Positions 19,721 to 29,322 of a DNA stretch of 64,000 nt are shown here, piece after piece. The stretch lies in assembly GCF_016741935.1 (NCBI RefSeq), contig NZ_JAERRG010000001.1:1116001-1180000 (forward strand). Reading direction: 5' to 3'. The first letter of the stretch is position 1, and each line of letters starts with the position of its first letter. The position numbers were made by a program, and so were the translations under genes. The stretch comes from Streptomyces endocoffeicus (GTDB taxonomy: Bacteria; Actinomycetota; Actinomycetes; Streptomycetales; Streptomycetaceae). A model generated the notes under the pieces. That model did no database searches and had not been told where the DNA came from. It worked only from the letters and a program-made list of their open reading frames with translations.

Positions 19721-21736
19721 TCACTTAGCCGAAGGCGACGGCGGGGTTGCCTTGGGCGGGGTTGCCTTGGGGGACGCCGCCTTGGGCGAGGCCGATGGTG
19801 AGGCGGGCGCCGTGCCACCGCCGGGGTTCGGGCCGTAAGCGTCCAGGAAGCGGTCGCGGAAGGAGCTCATCTTCCACACCGGGGCCTTCGCGCCCGGCAT
19901 CAGACCGTCGTCCCAGCCCCAGTGGGAGATCCGGTCCAGCACCGCCTTGTCGTGCGCGACGATCGCCACCGGCACGTCCCGGCTGGCGTTGTCGCCACTG
20001 ACCCGGGCGAGGGGCTGGTGGTCGCCGAGGAAGACCAGCACCGTGTTCTTGTTGCCGTACTTCAGCACATAGTCGATGAGGCTGTTGACCGAGTACTGGA
20101 TGGACCTTCCGTATTCGGTCTTCACCTTCGTGGAGTCGGTGAACACGTCCGCGGGCTTCTTGCCCGCCTTCTGGATGGCCTTGTAGACCGAGCCGTCGCC
20201 GACCTGGCTCCAGGGGATCGTCTTGGGGATGGGCGCCCAGGGCTGGTGGCTGGAGGTCAGGATGATCTCCGACATCAGCGGCTTGTCGCGCTTCTTGCCG
20301 TGCTCCAGGCGCTGGAACGCCTTCAGGGCGTACTGGTCGGGCATGGTCGACCAGCTGAACTTCGGGCCCTTGTAGCCGAGGTCGCGGGAGTCGTAGACGT
20401 GGTCGAGGCCGTAGAACTTGCCCTCCGGCCAGCCCTTGGTGACACCCGGCATGATGCCGACGGTCCGCCAGGCTCCGGTGCGCTGGAAGGCGCGGGTGAT
20501 GGACATGTGGTCGCCCGCGGTGACGGTGCGGTAGCGGTTCTGGTTGTCGATCCACAGGCCGGTGAGGAAGGTCGAGTGGCCCAGCCAGCTGCTGCCGCCG
20601 TACGTGGCCGAGGTGAGCCAGCCGCTCTTGGCAGCGAACCCGGCCTTGCCCAGCCGCTTGGTGGCGTTCTTCAGCGTCTTGTCCACACCGGGCGCGATCG
20701 CCGGGTCCTCGATGGCCGAGCGGCCGTAGCTCTCGATGAAGGTGAACATCATGTCCTTGCCGCGCAACCCGGTCAGCAGCTGGTCGCCGGGGGTGTCGCC
20801 GTAGGTGTCCACGGCGGCCACCTTGGCGAACTCCCGCTCGTCCTTGAGGGTCTTGCGCACCCGCTCCGCCCGGTCCTGGACCAGTGCGGTGGTGCTCCTG
20901 GACGCGAACGGCGCCCCGGCCACCTGCACCCCGAGCGCCGCGCACATCACCCAGACGGTGCCGAGCACCAGGGTGGTACGGGTGGACACGGCGGTGTTCC
21001 GCGCCATGACGTTGCTGACCCGCAGGACGGCGAGCGCCATCAGGACGAGCAGGGCGACGGCGAGCACCACGACCCCGATGACGGCGACGGTGGCGGCCGT
21101 CCCGCCGACCGAGTCCTTGAGGTACGACTCGGCGTCGTCCAGCAGTATCCAGTCGAGCACCACGTTGAACCCACGGCCGAGGAACTCGTTGAAGCCGATG
21201 TCGAGGAGGTTCAGGATGGTCAGCGCCCCGAGGGCCGCCCCGGCGAGCACCGCCACCACCCGCCGCGCCATCGTCGGCAGCATGAGCAGCAGCGTGGCGC
21301 CGAAGATGCCCTCCACCGGGATGCGTATGAAGGCGCGGGGTTCGACGAGGGCGAGTTTGGTCGGCAGGAGGAGGGCGATGAACACGAGGGCGAGGGACAG
21401 GCCTGTGACCGTCCACGCCACCGTCCGTGCCACGACGGGGTATTTGACCCGCCATCCCTTGCGGGCGGGGGCCGCGTCGGGGACGGTACCGGCCAGCGGG
21501 CCGGTCACGGTGGTCTCCTCCGGGTCCGCCGGGTCCGCCGCCTCCTCCACATCGCCGGATGGCTCCGGGGAGTCCCGCTCCCCGGCGCCGTCCCGCCCCT
21601 GAGCGGGGACATCCGGCGTGCGCTCAGGTGGACCCTCCGGTGACGGGCCCTCCGTCAAGCCCTCCTCCGTGGTTCCCTTGTCCGTGGTTCCCTTGTCCGT
21701 TTCCGACCGCTGACGAGAGCTCGATTGGCGCGACAA
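19721..21736 (-). CDS. LtaS-like membrane sulfatase / phosphoglycerol transferase family
   Basis: The 671-aa product has a hydrophilic, acidic and repeat-containing N-terminus (DKGTTDKGTTEEG), about five membrane segments (residues ~100-290) and a C-terminal extracellular alkaline-phosphatase-superfamily domain. Visible motifs are MFTFIESYGRSA, the TYGGSSWLGHSTFLTG region where the nucleophile normally lies, LMSEIILTSSHQPW, and VLVFLGDHQPLARVSG for metal binding. The Ser/Thr-rich GGSSW could supply the nucleophile. LtaS relatives move phosphoglycerol or related groups onto surface polymers. The C-terminal tail is a Pro/Ala/Ser/Lys repeat (KATPPKATPP). Confidence 0.82.
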   Translation of the reverse strand: MSRQSSSRQRSETDKGTTDKGTTEEGLTEGPSPEGPPERTPDVPAQGRDGAGERDSPEPSGDVEEAADPADPEETTVTGPLAGTVPDAAPARKGWRVKYPVVARTVAWTVTGLSLALVFIALLLPTKLALVEPRAFIRIPVEGIFGATLLLMLPTMARRVVAVLAGAALGALTILNLLDIGFNEFLGRGFNVVLDWILLDDAESYLKDSVGGTAATVAVIGVVVLAVALLVLMALAVLRVSNVMARNTAVSTRTTLVLGTVWVMCAALGVQVAGAPFASRSTTALVQDRAERVRKTLKDEREFAKVAAVDTYGDTPGDQLLTGLRGKDMMFTFIESYGRSAIEDPAIAPGVDKTLKNATKRLGKAGFAAKSGWLTSATYGGSSWLGHSTFLTGLWIDNQNRYRTVTAGDHMSITRAFQRTGAWRTVGIMPGVTKGWPEGKFYGLDHVYDSRDLGYKGPKFSWSTMPDQYALKAFQRLEHGKKRDKPLMSEIILTSSHQPWAPIPKTIPWSQVGDGSVYKAIQKAGKKPADVFTDSTKVKTEYGRSIQYSVNSLIDYVLKYGNKNTVLVFLGDHQPLARVSGDNASRDVPVAIVAHDKAVLDRISHWGWDDGLMPGAKAPVWKMSSFRDRFLDAYGPNPGGGTAPASPSASPKAASPKATPPKATPPSPSAK

Positions 21737-21942
21737 CCCGAAGGTCCTTCCCTGCGAAGCCCGGTGGTGGCACGGCGGACCCGGCTCGGGTGGCCGGGCC
21801 CGTCGTTATCCGTACGGCGTGCCGGGGGTCCGCGTTCAATCACCTGGCACTTTTCCCGGCGCCTTCCGCCCCTCGCGAGTGCGCCCGCCCCGACGTTACG
21901 CTGCATCCCTCACACGGATGTGAAGGTGAGGGGAATCCGCAT

Positions 21943-22314
21943 ATGCGCATCGGAGAGCTGTCGGAGCGCACCGGCACACCGCGCCGGCTGCTGCGCTACT
22001 ACGAGGAGCAGGGGCTGATCCTGCCCGACCGCTGCGCGAACGGCTACCGCTCGTACGACGAGCGGCTCGTCGACCGGGTGCTGCAGATCAGGGGCCTGCT
22101 CGACGCCGGGCTCCCCACTCGTGTCATCAAGCGGATCCTGCCGTGTCTGGACAAGCCCCGGCTCATTCACTTCTCCGATGCCACACCGGAGATGATCGCC
22201 ACGCTGGAGAACGAGCGGGACCGCATGACCCGGCGCATCGACTGCCTGACCCGCAATCGGGACGCGATCTCCGAGTATCTTGACGCCGTGATCGGTAACC
22301 ACACCAGCAGCTGA
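21943..22314 (+). CDS. MerR-family transcriptional regulator
   Basis: The 123-aa product starts MRIGELSERTGTPRRLLRYY, the canonical MerR winged-helix start, followed by EEQGLILPDRCANGYRSYDE and a dimerisation helix (EMIATLENERDRMTRRIDCL). There is no C-terminal ligand domain, and the only cysteines (in DRCANGY, LPCLDKP and DCLTRN) do not form the usual metal site. GTGAGGGG precedes the ATG at 21943. The VOC protein gene follows 19 bases after the stop and is a plausible target or operon partner. Confidence 0.9.
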   Translation: MRIGELSERTGTPRRLLRYYEEQGLILPDRCANGYRSYDERLVDRVLQIRGLLDAGLPTRVIKRILPCLDKPRLIHFSDATPEMIATLENERDRMTRRIDCLTRNRDAISEYLDAVIGNHTSS

Positions 22315-22333
22315 GCCACCGGGGGAGCCCGCG

Positions 22334-22705
22334 ATGACCGTCCGCCGTGTCGTACCCAACGTCCGGTCCGAAGCGATGCGGGAGAACCGGGAGTTCTACG
22401 GTCTCCTGGGCCTCGAGGAGGTGATGAACCTCGGCTGGGTCATGACCCTCGCCTCCCCCACCAACCCCACGGCCCAGATCGGTGTGATGACCGACGACAG
22501 GACCGGGCCGGTGGTCCCCGATCTGAGCATCGAGGTGGACGACGTGGACGCGGCCCACGCGGCGATGCGCGACAGCGGCGCCGAGATCGTCCACCCCCTG
22601 CGGGACGAGGAGTGGGGCGTGCGCCGCTTCTTCGTCCGCGACCCCAACGGCCGGGTGATCAATGTGCTGACCCACCGCCGGGAGCCCGGGGACGTGGCCG
22701 GATGA
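22334..22705 (+). CDS. VOC (glyoxalase/bleomycin resistance) family protein
   Basis: The 123-aa product has two beta-alpha-beta-beta-beta modules typical of the vicinal oxygen chelate fold: REFYGLLGLEEVMNLGWVMTL in the first and LSIEVDDVDAAHAAMRDSG to GVRRFFVRDPNGRVINVLTH in the second. It could be a lyase, dioxygenase or binding protein; the substrate is unknown. The stop overlaps the ATG of a broken class IV aminotransferase gene (22702), so the three genes from MerR form one transcription unit. Confidence 0.85.
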   Translation: MTVRRVVPNVRSEAMRENREFYGLLGLEEVMNLGWVMTLASPTNPTAQIGVMTDDRTGPVVPDLSIEVDDVDAAHAAMRDSGAEIVHPLRDEEWGVRRFFVRDPNGRVINVLTHRREPGDVAG

Positions 22706-23249
22706 GCCACATCCAGATCAACGGATCGCCCGCCACCGCGGACACCCTGCGGCTGCCCGCGCTCACCAGCTACGGCCACTTCACGGCCATGCAGATCAGG
22801 GACGCCCGGGTCCGCGGCCTCGGCCTCCATCTCGAGCGGCTGCGCTCGGCGACCCGGGAGTTGTTCGACGGCGACCTCGACGACGCGCGCGTACGGGCGG
22901 ACATCCGGCACGCCCTGGCGGCCGCCGGGGCCCGGGACGCCTCGCTCCGGGTGTATGTCTACTGGCCCGAGGGCGACGAGCGGTCCACCGTGATGGTCAC
23001 GGTGCGTCCCCCTGACCGGACGCCCCCTCACTGCTCGGCATCACCATGGCCCTGCTCGCCCCGCGCCTGCCCTCGGCCCGCCGCCGCGTCACCCTCGCCG
23101 ACCTCTCCTCCTACCGGTCGGCGTTCCTCACCAACTCGCGGGGATTCGCGCCGGTGCGGCGGATCGACGAGGTGGAGTACGCGGTCGACGCGGAGCTGAT
23201 GCGGCGGGTGGGCGCGGCGTACGACGCGGTGGAGTGGGACGCCATCTGA
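22702..23249 (+). pseudogene. Class IV aminotransferase, internal deletion and frameshift
   Basis: The frame from ATG 22702 encodes MSHIQINGSPATADTLRLPA and continues with HFTAMQIRDARVRGLGLHLERL, the N-terminal domain of class IV (D-amino-acid transaminase/ilvE-like) enzymes, until about VTVRPPDRTP. It then shifts: the last part of the protein (LLGITMALLAPRL, TLADLSSYRSAFLTNSRGFAP, RRIDEVEY) continues in another frame to 23249. About 90-100 residues in between, including the catalytic lysine region, are absent. The intact family protein is about 270 aa. The gene is therefore inactive. Confidence 0.72.
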
Positions 23250-23278
23250 CGCCATCCGAGGATGCCGGGGGGCCGCCG

Positions 23279-24037
23279 CTAGCGGTCCCCCCGGGCGGCG
23301 GTGCGCCGGGCGGTGTCGCGGCGCGGCCGCAAGGGGGCGTCCTCGTCGCTGAAGAGCTCCGGATGCTTGGAGCGGATCTTCTCCACATCGCTGAAGACCA
23401 GCCGCAGATGGGAGCGGAGCGACTCGTCGGCGCGGTCCAGATCGCCCGCCTCCAGCAGGTCGACCACCTCCCGGTGCTGGCCGATGAGCAGGGACATCTG
23501 CTGGGTCATCGGCAGTGACAGCCTGCGGGCCCGGTCCAGCTGGGCCTTGGCCTGGCTGACGACCGGCCAGGCCGAGGCATGTCCGCTCACCGCCATCAGC
23601 TGGGCGTGGAACTCCTCGTCCAGTTGGAAGAAGCCCTCCATGTCGGACTGGCGGTCGGCCTCCTCCTGCGCGGTGAGCAGCACCCGCAGCTCGGCCACGT
23701 CCCGCGCGCCGGCCCGGCCGACGGCCTCCCGCAGCGCGGCGCACTCCAGCGCCTCCCGGATGAACTGGGCGGAGGCCACATCGCGCTCCCGGATGCGCGA
23801 GACGAACGTGCCCATCTGGGGGTAGATGTCGACCAGCCCCTCGTCGGCGAGCAGGATCAGGGACTCCCGGACGGGGGTGCGGCTCACCCCGAGCTCGGCC
23901 GCCAGGTCGTTCTCCGAGACGGCGGAGCCGGGCTCCAGCTCCAGGCCGACGATGCGCGAACGCAGCACCTCATGGACCAGCTGCCGGGTGTTGCGCCCCC
24001 GGGAGCGTGCCGCGTGCAGTCCCTCCGCCGATGTCAT
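23279..24037 (-). CDS. GntR-family regulator, FadR subfamily
   Basis: The 252-aa product has an N-terminal GntR winged helix (residues ~18-80: LVHEVLRSRIVGLELEPGSA, ELGVSRTPVRESLILLADEG) and an all-helical FCD domain. Metal-ligand-like positions are visible in LDEEFHAQLMAVSGH and GQHREVVDLLEAGD. It is divergent from the mannonate dehydratase operon, with 107 bases between starts, and is the likely repressor of that operon with a sugar acid as effector. Confidence 0.9.
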   Translation of the reverse strand: MTSAEGLHAARSRGRNTRQLVHEVLRSRIVGLELEPGSAVSENDLAAELGVSRTPVRESLILLADEGLVDIYPQMGTFVSRIRERDVASAQFIREALECAALREAVGRAGARDVAELRVLLTAQEEADRQSDMEGFFQLDEEFHAQLMAVSGHASAWPVVSQAKAQLDRARRLSLPMTQQMSLLIGQHREVVDLLEAGDLDRADESLRSHLRLVFSDVEKIRSKHPELFSDEDAPLRPRRDTARRTAARGDR

Positions 24038-24055
24038 CCGGCCCCTTCCGAACCC

Positions 24056-24086
24056 TTGACTCCAGTTGCTGACGTACTTGTATGGT
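24056..24086 (+). promoter_or_regulatory. Putative promoter of the sugar-acid operon
   Basis: TTGACT at 24056-24061 and TATGGT at 24081-24086 resemble -35 and -10 boxes, with a 19-base spacer that is longer than ideal. The segment ACTTGTATGGTA around the -10 also resembles a FadR-type half-site. This is a weak call based on position upstream of the mannonate dehydratase start. Confidence 0.3.
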
Positions 24087-24144
24087 AGCCGACCGACAGC
24101 CCGGACTCCACCCCGGGAGCCCGCTCAGTGAGGAGCACGCACAT

Positions 24145-25362
24145 ATGGCCACGATCACGGAGGCCAAGGTCATCGTCACCTCGCCGGGTCGCAATTTCGT
24201 GACCCTGAAGGTGACCACCTCCGACGGCGTGACCGGTCTCGGTGACGCGACCCTGAACGGCCGCGAGCTCGCGGTCGCCTCCTACCTGGAGGACCACCTC
24301 GTACCACTGCTGATCGGGCGCGACCCCGCCCGTATCGAGGACACCTGGCACTACCTCTACAAGGGGGCCTACTGGCGCCGCGGCCCGGTGACCATGACCG
24401 CCATCTCGGCCGTGGACACCGCGCTGTGGGACATCAAGGGCAAGGTCGCGGGCCTCCCGGTGTACGAGCTGCTGGGCGGCAAGGCCCGCGAGGGCGCCCT
24501 GGTCTACGGCCACGCCAGCGGCGGCGACGTCCCCGAGCTGCTGGACGACGTGGCCCGCTTCCAGGAGATGGGCTACCGCGCGATCCGCGCCCAGGCCGCC
24601 GTCCCCGGCTCACCGGGCACCTACGGCATCCGCCACGGCACGGTCGCCACCGTCTACGAGCCCGCCACCGGCGCCCTGCCCGAGGAGCAGCCGTGGTCCA
24701 CCGAGGCGTATCTGGACTTCGCACCGCGCTATCTGGAGGCGGTCCGCGAGCGGTTCGGCTTCGGCTTCCACCTGCTGCACGACGTCCACCACCGGCTCAC
24801 CCCCACCGAGGCGGGGCGGCTCGGCCGCAGCCTGGAGGAGGTGCGGCTGTTCTGGATGGAGGACCCCACCCCCGCCGAACTCCAGGAGTCCTTCCGCCAG
24901 ATCCGCCAGTCCACCACCACCCCGATCGCGGTCGGCGAGGTCTTCAACTCCATCTGGGACTGCCAGCAGCTCATCACCGAGCGGCTCATCGACTACATCC
25001 GCGCCTCGGTCGTACACGCCGGCGGCATCACCCATCTGCGGCGGATCTTCCACCTCGCCGAGCTGTACCAGGTGCGCACCGGTTCACACGGCGCCACCGA
25101 CCTGTCCCCGGTGAGCATGTCGGCGGCCGTCCACCTCGACGTCACCGTGCCCAACTTCGGCATCCAGGAGTACATGGCACACGACCCGCTCACCCACGAG
25201 GTGTTCCGGCCGACCTACGAGCTGATCGACGGCGCCCTGCACCCCCACACCACGCCCGGCCTCGGCATCGAGCTCGACGAGGAGGCGGCCGCCCGCTTCC
25301 CCTACGACCCGAAGTACCTCCCGGTGAGCCGCCGTACCGACGGATCGGTGCACGACTGGTGA
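24145..25362 (+). CDS. D-mannonate dehydratase (RspA/ManD-type, enolase superfamily)
   Basis: The 405-aa product begins [20 protein letters not shown] and shows ManD-family segments: [74 protein letters not shown] and [13 protein letters not shown]. The metal-binding Asp/Glu/Glu pattern and the YGHA and GSHGATD catalytic regions are present. It dehydrates D-mannonate (or D-gluconate in low-activity relatives) to 2-keto-3-deoxygluconate. GAGGAG precedes the ATG. The next gene starts within its stop codon. Confidence 0.9.
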   Translation: MATITEAKVIVTSPGRNFVTLKVTTSDGVTGLGDATLNGRELAVASYLEDHLVPLLIGRDPARIEDTWHYLYKGAYWRRGPVTMTAISAVDTALWDIKGKVAGLPVYELLGGKAREGALVYGHASGGDVPELLDDVARFQEMGYRAIRAQAAVPGSPGTYGIRHGTVATVYEPATGALPEEQPWSTEAYLDFAPRYLEAVRERFGFGFHLLHDVHHRLTPTEAGRLGRSLEEVRLFWMEDPTPAELQESFRQIRQSTTTPIAVGEVFNSIWDCQQLITERLIDYIRASVVHAGGITHLRRIFHLAELYQVRTGSHGATDLSPVSMSAAVHLDVTVPNFGIQEYMAHDPLTHEVFRPTYELIDGALHPHTTPGLGIELDEEAAARFPYDPKYLPVSRRTDGSVHDW

Positions 25363-26792
25363 CCGCCGACTCCCCCCGGCGCCTGTCGCTGGCCACCCTG
25401 GACCGCGTCCCCGCCGAGAGCCGCCCGCCCGTCGACCCGCGGGCGCTGCGCCCCCGGCTCGTGCACCTGGGCATCGGCGCCTTCCACCGCGCCCACCAGG
25501 CCCTCTACACCGAAACCGCCGAGGCCGCGCACGGCGGCGGCTGGGGCATCGCCGGTGTCACCCAGCGCAGCCGGTCCGTCGTGGACGCGCTGCGCCCACA
25601 GGACGGGCTGTACTCGTTCACCGAGCGGCGCCCCGACGGCCCGGCCACCCGCGTGGCCGGCGCCGTGACCGAGGTGCTGCACGCCACCGACGACGCCGCC
25701 CGGCTCGGCGCGCTCCTCGCCTCCCCCGAGGTCACCGTCGTCACCCTCACCGTCACCGAGAAGGGCTACCGGCGCGACGCCGCCACCGGCGGACTCGCCC
25801 TGGACGACCCGCTGATCCGGGACGACCTGGCGGGACGGCCCGCGCCCGCGAGCGTGGCCGGACAGCTCGCGGCGGGGCTGCGCGCCCGGCTGCGGGCCGG
25901 CGGCGCCCCGGTGTCGCTGGTCTCCTGCGACAACATGGCCGACAACGGCGCCGTACTGCGCCGCCTGGTGCGGGAGTTCATCGCCGCCACCACATGGGAC
26001 GACCGCGACCGCCTGCTGGACTGGACCACCGGCTCGGTCGCCTTCCCGGCCACCGTCGTCGACCGCATCGTCCCCGCCACCACCGACACCGACCGGCGGA
26101 CCGCCGCCCGCGCCCTGACCGTGGACGACGCGGGCGCGGTCACCGGCGAACCCTTCACCCAGTGGGTGCTCCAGGACATCTTCGCCGCCGACCGCCCGCG
26201 CTGGGAGACGGCCGGGGTGCGCTTCGTCCCCGATGTCAGCCCCTACCAGCTCGCCAAGCTCCGGCTGCTCAACGGCTCCCACTCGCTCATCGCGTATCTC
26301 GGGCTCGGACACGGCTGCGAGACCGTCGCCGACGTCCTGGCCACCCCCTGGGGCGAGGAGACCGTACGCGCCTACTGCGCCGAGGCCGCGCAGAGCCTGC
26401 CGCCCACCGAGGGACTGGACCTCCCCGCCTATATCGACAGCCTGGTGGACCGCTTCGCCAACCCCGCGATGCACCACCGCATCCAGCAGATCGCCATGGA
26501 CGGATCCCAGAAGATCCCCGAACGGTGGCTCGCCCCGCTGCGCGAACTGCGCGCCGCCGGACGGGACACCCCGCTCCTGGCCACCGCCCTCGCCGCCTGG
26601 GCCCGCCGCACCCGCGACCGCCCCCTGGACGATCCCCGGGCCGAGGAGCTGCGCCGCGCCTGGGACGGCCCGCGCACCGAGGCCCCGCGCCGGCTGCTGC
26701 GGCTGCTGGGCGCCGAGGACCTCGCCGACGACACCGCTCTCGTCGCGTCCGTACGGGCGGAGCTGGACCCCGGCGCCCGGCCACCGCGCTGA
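25359..26792 (+). CDS. Mannitol dehydrogenase family oxidoreductase (D-mannonate/fructuronate)
   Basis: The 477-aa product starts at GTG 25359, overlapping the stop of the dehydratase gene (GTGA). It has the N-terminal NAD domain signature [20 protein letters not shown], followed by [12 protein letters not shown] and [16 protein letters not shown]. The polyol dehydrogenase C-terminal domain carries the catalytic region [16 protein letters not shown], with the Lys, Asn and His expected. Members interconvert fructuronate and mannonate (UxuB) or hexitols and ketoses; context with the dehydratase favours mannonate as the product or substrate. Confidence 0.87.
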   Translation: MTADSPRRLSLATLDRVPAESRPPVDPRALRPRLVHLGIGAFHRAHQALYTETAEAAHGGGWGIAGVTQRSRSVVDALRPQDGLYSFTERRPDGPATRVAGAVTEVLHATDDAARLGALLASPEVTVVTLTVTEKGYRRDAATGGLALDDPLIRDDLAGRPAPASVAGQLAAGLRARLRAGGAPVSLVSCDNMADNGAVLRRLVREFIAATTWDDRDRLLDWTTGSVAFPATVVDRIVPATTDTDRRTAARALTVDDAGAVTGEPFTQWVLQDIFAADRPRWETAGVRFVPDVSPYQLAKLRLLNGSHSLIAYLGLGHGCETVADVLATPWGEETVRAYCAEAAQSLPPTEGLDLPAYIDSLVDRFANPAMHHRIQQIAMDGSQKIPERWLAPLRELRAAGRDTPLLATALAAWARRTRDRPLDDPRAEELRRAWDGPRTEAPRRLLRLLGAEDLADDTALVASVRAELDPGARPPR

Positions 26793-26824
26793 CCCCACGC
26801 AGCCCCCTTCAAAGGAGAGCCGCC

Positions 26825-28204
26825 TTGAAGACCCCCAGAGCCGTCCCCGCCACCGACCAGCCATCCCCATCCCAGGACGAGGCCACGACCGGACCACCGC
26901 GCCCCCGCGGGCTGCGCCACAACACCCGCTGGCTGATGGTCTTCCTCTGCTTCCTGGGCATGACCGTCAACTACGTCGACCGCGCCACCATCTCCATCTC
27001 CCTGCCCTATATGACCGATGACCTGCACATCGGCCCCGAGTGGCAGGGCGTCATCCTCAGCATGTTCTTCGTGACCTACGCGCTGGGCCAACTGCCCGCC
27101 GGGGCGCTCATCGACCGCTACGGCGAGAAGCGCATGTTCGCCATCGGCGGGCTGATCTGGTCGCTGGTCACCGTGGGCACCGGATTCGTCCGGGGCATCG
27201 GCAGCCTGCTCTTCGCCCGCCTCGCCCTCGGCGCGGGCGAGGCCCCCGCGTACTCCTCGTGCGCCAAGTCCGTCTCCCGCTGGTTCCCGGTCCGCGAACG
27301 GGCCCTGGCCAACAGCGTCTGGGACAACGGCGCCCGCGCCGGCACCGCCGTCGCCGCCCCCGTCGTGACCGCGCTGATCGCCTGGCAGGGCTGGCGGATG
27401 GCGTTCTGGGTCACCGGCGCCGTGGCCCTGCTGTGGGTGGCGCTGTGGCTCAAGGCGTACCGCGAGCCCTCGGCCCGCGGCGGGCTCAGCGCCGAGGAAC
27501 GCGCCTACGTCACGGCGGGCGGCGCCCGGCTCGAGGAGAACCCCGCCGAGGAGACGACGGCGCCGGAGGAGCCCACCGTCCGCTGGCGCGACCTGTTCCG
27601 CCACCGCACGGTCTGGGGCATGATGATCGGCTTCTTCTGCCTCAACTACGTCATCTACTTCTTCATCACCTGGTTCCCCAGCTACCTCGTCGACGCCCGC
27701 GGCTTCGACCTGCTCAAACTGGGCTTCTACGGCGCCCTGCCCGGCATCGTCGCCATCGGCGGCAGCCTGCTCGGCGGCTGGACCAGCGACACCCTGCTGC
27801 GCCGCGGCTGGTCGGTGACCCGGGCCCGCAAGACCTGTCTGGTGTGCGGAATGCTCTTCTCCTCCGTCATCGCCTTCGCCGTCCTCGTCCCCAGCGCCAT
27901 GTGGGCCCTCACCCTGCTGTCCGTCAGCTACGCCAGCCTGGCCTTCTCCGCCGCCTCGGTGGCCAGCCTGCCCGCCGACGTCGCGCCCACCCCGCGCCAT
28001 GTCGCCTCGCTCGGCGGCATCCAGAACTTCGCCTCCAACCTCGCCGGGGTGCTCGGCTCGACCACCACCGGCCTGCTGCTGGGCTTCTTCCACCACTCCT
28101 TCGTCGCCCCGCTGATGCTGTCCGGCGCGCTGTGCATCGTCGGCGCCCTCACCTACGGCCTGGTCGTCAAGCGCGTCGAACCGCTGCGGCTGACCGCCGC
28201 CTGA
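26825..28204 (+). CDS. MFS transporter, anion:cation symporter (hexuronate) type
   Basis: The 459-aa product starts at TTG 26825, eight bases after AAAGGAG. It has twelve predicted membrane segments with the ACS-family motifs NYVDRATISISLPYM in TM1, GQLPAGALIDRYGEKRMF in the TM2-3 loop and LGAGEAPAYSSCAKSVSRWF in TM4. A hydrophilic loop (about residues 220-260, EENPAEETTAPEEP) separates the halves. Relatives import glucuronate, galacturonate, galactonate or related acids. Its place between mannonate-metabolising genes supports sugar-acid uptake. Confidence 0.88.
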   Translation: MKTPRAVPATDQPSPSQDEATTGPPRPRGLRHNTRWLMVFLCFLGMTVNYVDRATISISLPYMTDDLHIGPEWQGVILSMFFVTYALGQLPAGALIDRYGEKRMFAIGGLIWSLVTVGTGFVRGIGSLLFARLALGAGEAPAYSSCAKSVSRWFPVRERALANSVWDNGARAGTAVAAPVVTALIAWQGWRMAFWVTGAVALLWVALWLKAYREPSARGGLSAEERAYVTAGGARLEENPAEETTAPEEPTVRWRDLFRHRTVWGMMIGFFCLNYVIYFFITWFPSYLVDARGFDLLKLGFYGALPGIVAIGGSLLGGWTSDTLLRRGWSVTRARKTCLVCGMLFSSVIAFAVLVPSAMWALTLLSVSYASLAFSAASVASLPADVAPTPRHVASLGGIQNFASNLAGVLGSTTTGLLLGFFHHSFVAPLMLSGALCIVGALTYGLVVKRVEPLRLTAA

Positions 28205-28242
28205 GCCCACGTCACGTCCTCGCGTACCAGGAGAACCACCCG

Positions 28243-29250
28243 ATGAACGACGCCACCGCCGCGATCCTGCACGGCCCGAAGGATGTACGCATCGAGCGGC
28301 ACCCGATTCCCGAGCCCGCCCCCGGCGAGGTCCTCGTGGAGATCGGCGCGGTCGGGCTGTGCGGCTCCGACCTGCACTACTACGCCCACGGCGAGAACGG
28401 CCCCCATGTGCTCCGCGCCCCCACCGCGCTCGGCCACGAGGCGGCCGGAACGGTCGTGGCGGGCGACGGCCCACTGCCCGCGGGCACCCGGGTCGCGATC
28501 GAGCCCGCCATCCCCTGCGGACGCTGCCACGCCTGCCGCGCGGGCCGCTACAACCAGTGCCCCCACGGCCGCTGCTTCGGCTCCCCGCCCACCCACGGCG
28601 CCCTCACCGGACACCTGGCCGTGCCCCAGGAGTTCGCCCACCCCCTCCCCGACGACTTCCCCCTCACCTCCGGTGCGCTCATCGAACCCCTCGCGGTGGC
28701 CCTGCACGCGGTGCGCCGCGGCCCGGTAGCGGCCGGGGACCGGGTGCTGGTCACCGGCGCCGGGCCAATCGGCCTGCTGGTCCTCCAGGCCGCCCGCGCG
28801 GTCGGGGCGGGCGAGACCGTGGTGACCGACATCAACCCCGGCCGACTGGCCCACGCCCACCGCCTGGGAGCCGACCGGACCCTGGACACCTCCCGCGAAC
28901 CCCTCCCCCAGGAGCCGCTGTTCGACATCGCGCTCGACTGCTCCGGCATCGAGGCCGCCCTGGCCGCCGCCGCCCACGCGGTACGCCCCGGCGGCACCCT
29001 GGTCGCCGTCGGCAACCCGCCCCAGCCCCGGACCGCGCTCCCGCTGGCCTGGATGCAGCGCCAGGAGCTCAGCCTGGTCACCGCCTTCCGCTACGCCGGG
29101 GAGTTCCCCGCCGCGGTGTCCCTGGCCGTCACCGGACGGGTCGACCTGGAGTCGCTGATCACCGCGCGCTTCCCGCTGGAACGTTCGGCGGACGCGCTCC
29201 GGACGGCGCTCACCGACCCGGCGCAGCTGAAGGTCGTCATCGAACCCTGA
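28243..29250 (+). CDS. Zinc-dependent dehydrogenase, L-idonate 5-dehydrogenase-like
   Basis: The 335-aa product is a medium-chain dehydrogenase. Catalytic zinc ligands appear in GLCGSDLHYYAHG and GHEAAGTV, with the Glu in LIEPLAVALHAV; the structural zinc site is CGRCHACRAGRYNQC; the NAD fold has GAGPIGLLVLQAARAVGA and VVTDI. The HYYAHGENG segment is typical of IdnD/sorbitol-dehydrogenase-like enzymes, which oxidise L-idonate to 5-ketogluconate. It is the last gene of the sugar-acid operon. The exact substrate cannot be fixed from sequence. Confidence 0.87.
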   Translation: MNDATAAILHGPKDVRIERHPIPEPAPGEVLVEIGAVGLCGSDLHYYAHGENGPHVLRAPTALGHEAAGTVVAGDGPLPAGTRVAIEPAIPCGRCHACRAGRYNQCPHGRCFGSPPTHGALTGHLAVPQEFAHPLPDDFPLTSGALIEPLAVALHAVRRGPVAAGDRVLVTGAGPIGLLVLQAARAVGAGETVVTDINPGRLAHAHRLGADRTLDTSREPLPQEPLFDIALDCSGIEAALAAAAHAVRPGGTLVAVGNPPQPRTALPLAWMQRQELSLVTAFRYAGEFPAAVSLAVTGRVDLESLITARFPLERSADALRTALTDPAQLKVVIEP

Positions 29251-29284
29251 GCCGCCCGGGACCCTGGGACAGGTTCTGGGCGGC
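29251..29284 (+). terminator. Hairpin downstream of the sugar-acid operon
   Basis: An imperfect 13-bp inverted repeat (GCCGCCCGGGACC against GGTTCTGGGCGGC) with a short loop immediately follows the stop codon. Confidence 0.55.
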
Positions 29285-29322
29285 CGTGGCCCCGCAGCAC
29301 CCCGTCCGTCCCACCCGCCACA

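Noticed and set aside
19922..21643. Long plus-strand open frame antisense to the LtaS-like gene
   Set aside because: It is a shadow of the minus-strand gene; the sequence is Asp/Gly/His/Arg-rich without domains.
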